From Bacteroidota bacterium (lineage in GTDB: Bacteria > Bacteroidota > Bacteroidia > Bacteroidales > FEN-979): DNA of 36,660 nt. Made by a program: the position numbers and the translations under genes. Positions 32,859-36,660 of the stretch are shown in pieces (positions within the stretch are counted from its first letter, which is position 1; every line of letters begins with the position of its first letter). Where the stretch lies: the NCBI GenBank assembly GCA_026391795.1, contig JAPLDI010000049.1, positions 169,080 to 205,739 on the forward strand, written 5' to 3'. Below the pieces are notes generated by a model. The model was given only the letters and a program-made list of their open reading frames with translations, had not been told where the DNA came from and did not search any database.

Positions 32859-34412
32859 TCATTCTTCAACTGAAAACTGAGGTTTATTCTCCATAATATA
32901 TTGTTCGATGTTCTGAATGTCCTTGTATTTGATCGTATCCTCCGTGAATTTAGGAACGATCTGACGCAGATCCGAATATTTGCTCAGGGAATAGGAGGAT
33001 AACCTGTTTTTGATCTCGAGATAGTCGATGGCCTGAAGGATGGAGATCATCTCAATGGCCAGGACCTGGTATGAGTTGTCGATGATCTTTTTTGTGATCA
33101 GGGCGGCATTGGTCCCCATGCTGACAATATCCTGATTGTCGTTGTTATTCGTGATGCTGTGAATATACATTGGGAACGACAGCGTCTGGTTCTCGGCAAC
33201 CGTAGAAACAGCAGTGAACTGAACGCCCTGCATGCCAAGGTTGAGACCAAGTTTGCCCAGGTTCACAAACGGCGGCAGTTTCTCATTCAGTTTGGGGTTC
33301 ATCAGGTAGTTCAGCTGGCGTTCGGCAAGCATGGAAAGCTTGGTGATGGCAATCTTCAGCTTGTCCATCTCCAGGGCAACATAATCACCATGAAAATTGC
33401 CCCCGTGATAAACATTATTATGTTCACCGTCGATAATGGGATTGTCGCTGGTGGAGTTCACTTCGTTCATCAGGACATGGATCGTATAGTAGATCGTATC
33501 CAGCACAGGTCCGAGTATCTGGGGAACGCAACGCAGGGAATAATATTCCTGTACCTTGTGCTTGAATACCTCCACTTCCATGGTCTTGTCATTATAGTAG
33601 AGATGATCGGCACGGCGGCGAATCAGCTGGCTGTCCTTAAGGATGTATTTCATGGTCCGGGCCACTTGCCGTTGTCCATGGTGGGATTTTGCCCGGTTCA
33701 GTCCGTCAGAAAAATGGTCATCATACGATTCTACGACCTCTGTAATCATTGAGGAGGCGAGGGTTGACCAGTCGAGCAGGTTGCGGGCATGGATGGCATT
33801 GATCATCCCGATCCCGGTCATAGCGGAGGTACCGTTGATCAGTCCAAGGCCTTCGCGGATGTGCATCCGGATGGGAGTTAGTCCTTCTTCCTGGAAAACC
33901 TCGGCAGTTGGTCTGAATGAACCCTTATACGAAACTTCTCCTTCTCCGATCAGGTTCAGCGCCAGGTGGGCGAGCTGCACGAGGTCGCCACTGGCTCCAA
34001 CACCACCATGTTCAGGAATGTAGGGGTTGATGTCGCGGTTGATCAACTCCTTGAGCAGTTCCACAACTTCGGGATGAATGCCTGATTTGGCCTGTACTAG
34101 GGTATTGACCCGTGCCAGCATGGTAGCCTTCGCGTAAATGTCGGGCAGTGGAGGACCGCATCCTGCAGCATGGCTCCGAATGAGGTTGTACTGAAGTTCC
34201 AGCTCTTGGTTGTTGTTGATCTTGAACTGGGCCATAGGACCCAGGCCGGTATTGATACCGTAGATCACTTTCCCTTTTGCGAATTCCTTCAGGAATTCAA
34301 AATCTTCAGCAACTTTCTGACGGGATTCTATATCGATATCGACTTTTTCCCCTTCAAACAATACTTTGAAGAAATCGCCGACTGTAAGTTTCCGGTTCCC
34401 AATGGTTATCAT
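32859..34412 (-). CDS. Tyrosine ammonia-lyase (aromatic amino acid lyase, MIO-type)
   Basis: A 517-aa lyase. The MIO cofactor forms from Ala-Ser-Gly at 140-142 in GGVGASGDLVQL, and the catalytic Tyr is in VIYGINTG (Tyr51). The selectivity pair reads Ser80-His81 in LIRSHAAG. This pair also occurs in histidine lyases, but the overall sequence, including NFHGDYVALEMDKLKI and NNNDNQDIVSMGTN, closely resembles the Flavobacterium johnsoniae TAL as I recall it. It would deaminate tyrosine to 4-coumarate as starter for an aryl polyene. An ATG-like extension to 34481 is rejected because it runs through the promoter; GGAAGAAG precedes the ATG at 34412. Confidence 0.9.
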   Translation of the reverse strand: MITIGNRKLTVGDFFKVLFEGEKVDIDIESRQKVAEDFEFLKEFAKGKVIYGINTGLGPMAQFKINNNQELELQYNLIRSHAAGCGPPLPDIYAKATMLARVNTLVQAKSGIHPEVVELLKELINRDINPYIPEHGGVGASGDLVQLAHLALNLIGEGEVSYKGSFRPTAEVFQEEGLTPIRMHIREGLGLINGTSAMTGIGMINAIHARNLLDWSTLASSMITEVVESYDDHFSDGLNRAKSHHGQRQVARTMKYILKDSQLIRRRADHLYYNDKTMEVEVFKHKVQEYYSLRCVPQILGPVLDTIYYTIHVLMNEVNSTSDNPIIDGEHNNVYHGGNFHGDYVALEMDKLKIAITKLSMLAERQLNYLMNPKLNEKLPPFVNLGKLGLNLGMQGVQFTAVSTVAENQTLSFPMYIHSITNNNDNQDIVSMGTNAALITKKIIDNSYQVLAIEMISILQAIDYLEIKNRLSSYSLSKYSDLRQIVPKFTEDTIKYKDIQNIEQYIMENKPQFSVEE

Positions 34413-34478
34413 CACTTCTTCCTTAATCTGTTTCCTGGAAAACAAGGCCTTTCCACACTGCAGCCATGAATGAACCTG

Positions 34479-34486
34479 CAAAGTTA
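34479..34486 (-). promoter_or_regulatory. Promoter -7 element of the TAL gene
   Basis: Minus strand TAACTTTG followed by CAGG, an exact TAnnTTTG match 67 bases before the chosen TAL ATG. The -33 box is weak. It would drive TAL and probably the ketoreductase and KS after it. Confidence 0.6.
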
Positions 34487-34618
34487 CGATTTTTTTTGAA
34501 TCTAAAAAAATTGACCTGAGTTCCGGCTAATACTTTCTCTGACTCACTACGTTCAGGGCTATTAAACTGAGGTTGTTTCTGAGCTTAGAGGAGGTAGATA
34601 AAAGGGAGAGGTAGCGGT

Positions 34619-34649
34619 TTTGCAAATTCCCAAAATAAATATACCTTTG
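34619..34649 (+). promoter_or_regulatory. Near-consensus promoter of tRNA-Arg
   Basis: TTTG (34619-34622), a 19-base spacer, then TACCTTTG (34642-34649) followed by CAG. It fully matches the Bacteroidota pattern and lies 12 bases before the tRNA. The rest of the 249-base gap between TAL and the tRNA shows nothing else. Confidence 0.8.
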
Positions 34650-34661
34650 CAGCCTCAAAAT

Positions 34662-34735
34662 GGCTCCGTAGCTCAACTGAATAGAGCATCTGACTACGGA
34701 TCAGAAGGTTGGGGGTTTGACTCCCTCCGGAGTCA
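34662..34735 (+). tRNA. tRNA-Arg (anticodon ACG)
   Basis: A 74-base cloverleaf. The acceptor arm GGCTCCG pairs with CGGAGTC (one G-U), the D stem GCTC pairs with GAGC, and the anticodon stem TCTGA/TCAGA encloses the loop CTACGGA with anticodon ACG. The T arm is GGGGG/CCCTC with loop TTTGACT. CCA is not encoded. Its 3' end is a likely integration site for the element to the right. Confidence 0.93.
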
Positions 34736-34816
34736 CTGATAGCTTCTGGATTAGCAGTATTTACTGATGTTTCGGAAGGTAGTTGCTAAAAACTGTCAAG
34801 TTTTCTGTCAACTCTT

Positions 34817-34866
34817 AAAACCCAAATGATAAAATCATTCGATTTTGTTGTTTGGGTTTTTTCTTT
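34817..34866 (+). terminator. Intrinsic terminator after tRNA-Arg
   Basis: AAAACCCAAA (34817-34826) pairs with TTTGGGTTTT (34851-34860); an inner AAAATC/GATTTT stem strengthens it. A T-rich run follows. It can work in both directions. Confidence 0.8.
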
Positions 34867-35120
34867 GTTTTCGCCTGTAAACATTGGTAAATGGAGTTAG
34901 TGCAAATCTAACTTTTTTCTTAATTGATTCTCACCTTTCATCTCTTTTTTTACTTCGGATTCCAGAATTACTGATCTTGATTTTTGAAATTTCATGAAGT
35001 AAAAAATAGTTCCCGGCAATGATTTATTTTTCAGATTTTATCAAAAAAAAACTCTCTTTCTAATTGGTTAAACACTAATCTGTTTGGTCGCATAATGTTA
35101 ATATCGAGTTGCGATTCAGG

Positions 35121-35149
35121 TTAGTTTAAGGTTACTATTAGTTTAGTAA
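35121..35149 (+). promoter_or_regulatory. Operator-like repeats upstream of the HTH gene
   Basis: Two direct copies of TTAGTTTA at 35121-35128 and 35138-35145 (17-base step) overlap an inverted repeat TTACTA-N6-TAGTAA at 35132-35149. TAGTAAT recurs at 35179-35185. This is a plausible regulator-binding site about 50-75 bases before the -7 box. Confidence 0.35.
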
Positions 35150-35196
35150 TCAGTAAGTTGTTCATATCTTTCCTTTTTTAGTAATCTCTCGTTTGA

Positions 35197-35204
35197 TACT
35201 TTTG
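35197..35204 (+). promoter_or_regulatory. Promoter -7 element of the HTH gene
   Basis: TACTTTTG is an exact TAnnTTTG match 25 bases before the ATG at 35230. The -33 region is only T-rich. Confidence 0.5.
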
Positions 35205-35229
35205 CCGCTCGTAAAAATTAACAAACACT

Positions 35230-35409
35230 ATGAACGAAAAATCAACTATTGAAAAACCGGTATCGGCTCCTTTTGTCTGTAAAATGATCGGGGTTAGTCG
35301 TCCTGCACTCCATAAATGGAGCAAGGCAGGGATCGTCCGCTCCCATAAAATCGGGGGCAAACTTTTTTACTTTGAAAGTGAAGTGATGGAGGATTTGAAA
35401 AAATGCTGA
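35230..35409 (+). CDS. Excisionase/MerR-type helix-turn-helix protein (59 aa)
   Basis: A small protein with FVCKMIGVSRPALHKWSKAG and IGGKLFYFESEVMEDLKK, the pattern of HTH_17/excisionase-family DNA-binding domains. Such proteins regulate or excise mobile elements. It is the first gene after the tRNA and so probably the first gene of the integrated element. No RBS of the usual kind is visible, as is normal here. It may act at the repeats at 35121-35149. Confidence 0.75.
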   Translation: MNEKSTIEKPVSAPFVCKMIGVSRPALHKWSKAGIVRSHKIGGKLFYFESEVMEDLKKC

Positions 35410-35472
35410 TCCTCCTATTGATCAAACGCAAGGAACAGGGGCGTTTCAACTATTAATAACCACAAATTACTT

Positions 35473-35727
35473 ATGAAAAACAGAAATGAATCATTATCAG
35501 AACTCCGAAAAAAACTGCCTTATGGCAGCTTTAGGAAAATACAAACGAGGCTTAAAGAAAGAGACATCAGGTTCTCTATACAATATATCTCCCGTTGTCT
35601 TAACCCCGTCCACCCGGACTACAACCAGACCATCATAGAAGAAGCAATAAAGGTTGTTGAAGAAGATGCTTTACAGATTAATAAATTGTGTCAAAGGATT
35701 GAACTTCTTAATAGCAGGATCAAATGA
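35473..35727 (+). CDS. Small protein of unknown function (84 aa)
   Basis: A basic protein whose N-terminal part (LSELRKKLPYGSFRKIQTRLKE) and middle (FSIQYISRCLNP) resemble a DNA-binding helix-turn-helix, followed by a long helix. I do not recognise a family. It lies 63 bases after the excisionase-like gene on the same strand and likely belongs to the element's early region. Confidence 0.6.
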   Translation: MKNRNESLSELRKKLPYGSFRKIQTRLKERDIRFSIQYISRCLNPVHPDYNQTIIEEAIKVVEEDALQINKLCQRIELLNSRIK

Positions 35728-35833
35728 AGACAGTTGACACTATGGGGACCTTCGATCTTAAACTGACGATAGGGTGCTGGGAGTTTATTCTAGCAGCTCA
35801 ACCTCAAATCGAAATTCATTAACAATTTCTTTC

Positions 35834-36220
35834 ATGGATATAGATGGCCAGACCATATATGGGGGTGCCCCAGGCATGCTCATGGATCGGATTCATGAGG
35901 TAAATGCGCTTCTAGGAAAATCCGAATTGAAATCCGGAAAAACAGAATCCTGGCTCTTTTGGAAAAAGACCTCTGATGTCATGAAGTACGCATGGGATTA
36001 CATGAGAAGCCTCGAATGGATCCTTCGCAAAAACGAACAGCTTGAAATTGAAAACAGGTATCTGAGAGCAAGAAACATGCATCTGGAACAACTGCTCACC
36101 GAATTTAACCTGATCAGAAGATTACGACTCACCAATAAACTTGAGGAAACTGTTAAGCATGTCGATGCAATTATTGCGATGAATCTTGAAAATATTGAAA
36201 GGGCTTTGAAAAATGAATGA
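35834..36220 (+). CDS. Unknown protein with coiled-coil C-terminus (128 aa)
   Basis: The ATG at 35834 is chosen; an upstream GTG at 35774 would add 20 residues of low-quality sequence. The N-terminal half (MDIDGQTIYGG) has no clear family. Residues 60-125 form charged helices with heptad-like spacing (LEIENRYLRARNMHLEQLLTE), a probable coiled coil. It overlaps the next gene by 8 bases, so the two may act together. Confidence 0.55.
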   Translation: MDIDGQTIYGGAPGMLMDRIHEVNALLGKSELKSGKTESWLFWKKTSDVMKYAWDYMRSLEWILRKNEQLEIENRYLRARNMHLEQLLTEFNLIRRLRLTNKLEETVKHVDAIIAMNLENIERALKNE

Positions 36221-36660
36221 GCCTAAAGAAGATCTCGAGCTGATCCAAACAGATGCCGGCGCAAAAGAATCTGTCATTTCTTCTGCAGAGATTCGTCTTG
36301 AAACGGCCTCAGATAATATTATCCGCAAGGGCGACGCTGTCAATGAAATATGCCATGATCTTGTTGCGCTGAACAATGGCCCCCAGGCTGATCTGATTAT
36401 CAGTTACCTGTCAAAAAAGTACAAGGTTTCAAAAAAGACCTTCAACGACACTTGCAAGAAAATTGCCAGTGAAGACAAAAGAATCGCTTGTGCAAAAGCA
36501 ATAGTTGAAAAGCCCCGGGACTTCATCGAAGATGAAAATGACCCGGAACATAAACAAGGATGGTTCGTAAGAAAAAACTGCTATTGGTTCCATACCAAAG
36601 AGGGAGGTCCGGTTTGCGGATCAAATTTTATCATTATTCCCTTATACCATATCTATTCTA
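36213..36660 (+). CDS. Element protein, N-terminal part (possible primase/helicase-type; runs off right edge)
   Basis: The frame is open from the ATG at 36213 to the edge (149 codons). The first 100 residues are helical and acidic, then HKQGWFVRKNCYWF and SNFIIIPLYHIYS. The last motif resembles the N-terminal segment of large DNA-processing proteins of Bacteroidota phages and integrative elements (SNF-I-PL-HI). Function is tentative; the catalytic domains would lie outside the window. Confidence 0.45.
   Translation, partial: MNEPKEDLELIQTDAGAKESVISSAEIRLETASDNIIRKGDAVNEICHDLVALNNGPQADLIISYLSKKYKVSKKTFNDTCKKIASEDKRIACAKAIVEKPRDFIEDENDPEHKQGWFVRKNCYWFHTKEGGPVCGSNFIIIPLYHIYS

Larger units (their letters stand above)
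34736..35229. other. AT-rich gap after the tRNA, probable element edge
   Basis: This 494-base stretch has no plausible gene. It holds a terminator (34817-34866), then AT-rich sequence, then the operator-like and promoter-like sites at 35121-35204. Composition is clearly more AT-rich than the cluster, which fits the edge of an integrated element. Confidence 0.5.

Noticed and set aside
32859-34412. Histidine ammonia-lyase of histidine breakdown
   Set aside because: The Ser-His pair also occurs in TAL of Flavobacterium, the whole sequence resembles that enzyme, and no other hut gene is near.
34413-34481. Longer N-terminus of TAL
   Set aside because: It would run through the TAACTTTG promoter box, and the sequence does not look like the family; the ATG at 34412 has a better upstream site.
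34736-35229. CRISPR array or integrase remnant after the tRNA
   Set aside because: No regular spacer-repeat pattern and no integrase motifs in any frame were seen.
35774-35833. GTG-started extension of the coiled-coil protein
   Set aside because: The extra residues are a Ser/Asn-rich run without likeness to a coding start; the ATG at 35834 was kept.

Overview
The window looks like a chromosomal segment of a Bacteroidota bacterium, perhaps an anaerobic Bacteroidales-type lineage from a metagenome. Three things point there: promoters of the TTTG-N17/19-TAnnTTTG type, few Shine-Dalgarno sites with several TTG starts, and an ammonia lyase that closely resembles the Flavobacterium tyrosine ammonia-lyase. 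About 34.4 kb is one large biosynthetic gene cluster. The last 2 kb, after a tRNA-Arg gene, appears to be the edge of an integrated mobile element.

Layout. Nearly all cluster genes lie on the minus strand and read from about 34.4 kb down to 1. The right part carries a tyrosine ammonia-lyase (TAL), a FabG-like ketoreductase, a ketosynthase (KS), an acyl carrier protein (ACP), a broken LpxL-type acyltransferase, a B12-dependent radical SAM enzyme and an ApeP-like dehydratase. It continues with a small putative HTH protein, a BtrH-type acyltransferase, an ABC-2 exporter (ATPase and permease), a thioesterase, a KS with a half-length chain-length-factor (CLF) partner, another ACP, and two tandem KS/CLF pairs. 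The middle carries a polysaccharide deacetylase, LolA, a companion secreted protein, a FabZ-like dehydratase and a second thioesterase. Next comes a block of CoA-type or accessory chemistry: two enoyl-CoA hydratases, a KAS III-like protein without its His/Asn residues, a radical SAM enzyme and a 3-hydroxyacyl-CoA dehydrogenase. The left part carries a c-type heme protein, a frameshifted KS, an ACP, a malonyl-transferase-like protein, a flavin/PNPOx-fold protein, two plus-strand B12 radical SAM genes, a GT2-DUF2062 protein and the start of an MMPL/RND exporter.

How the genes work together (inference from known aryl polyene, APE, and flexirubin clusters). TAL makes 4-coumarate as an aromatic starter. 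ACPs, KS/CLF pairs, the ketoreductase and hotdog dehydratases build a conjugated polyene on ACP. Thioesterases, the BtrH-like protein, the LpxL-like acyltransferase and the GT2 release the chain or attach it to a carrier. The ABC exporter, LolA and the MMPL protein move the product to the outer membrane. The unusual features are four B12-binding radical SAM enzymes, three KS/CLF-type pairs plus two further KS genes, and the internal block of beta-oxidation-type genes. No AMP-dependent ligase for coumarate and no DarA-like aromatase are visible.

Two genes, the KS at 6847-8041 and the LpxL-like acyltransferase at 29635-30496, each appear to have lost a short segment covering a conserved motif and are frameshifted there. 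This is either real decay or a sequence/assembly error.

The right edge (34.66-36.66 kb) has tRNA-Arg(ACG) with a near-consensus promoter, a terminator, an excisionase-like HTH protein, two small unknown proteins and the start of a larger, possibly replication-related protein. No integrase is visible in the window.
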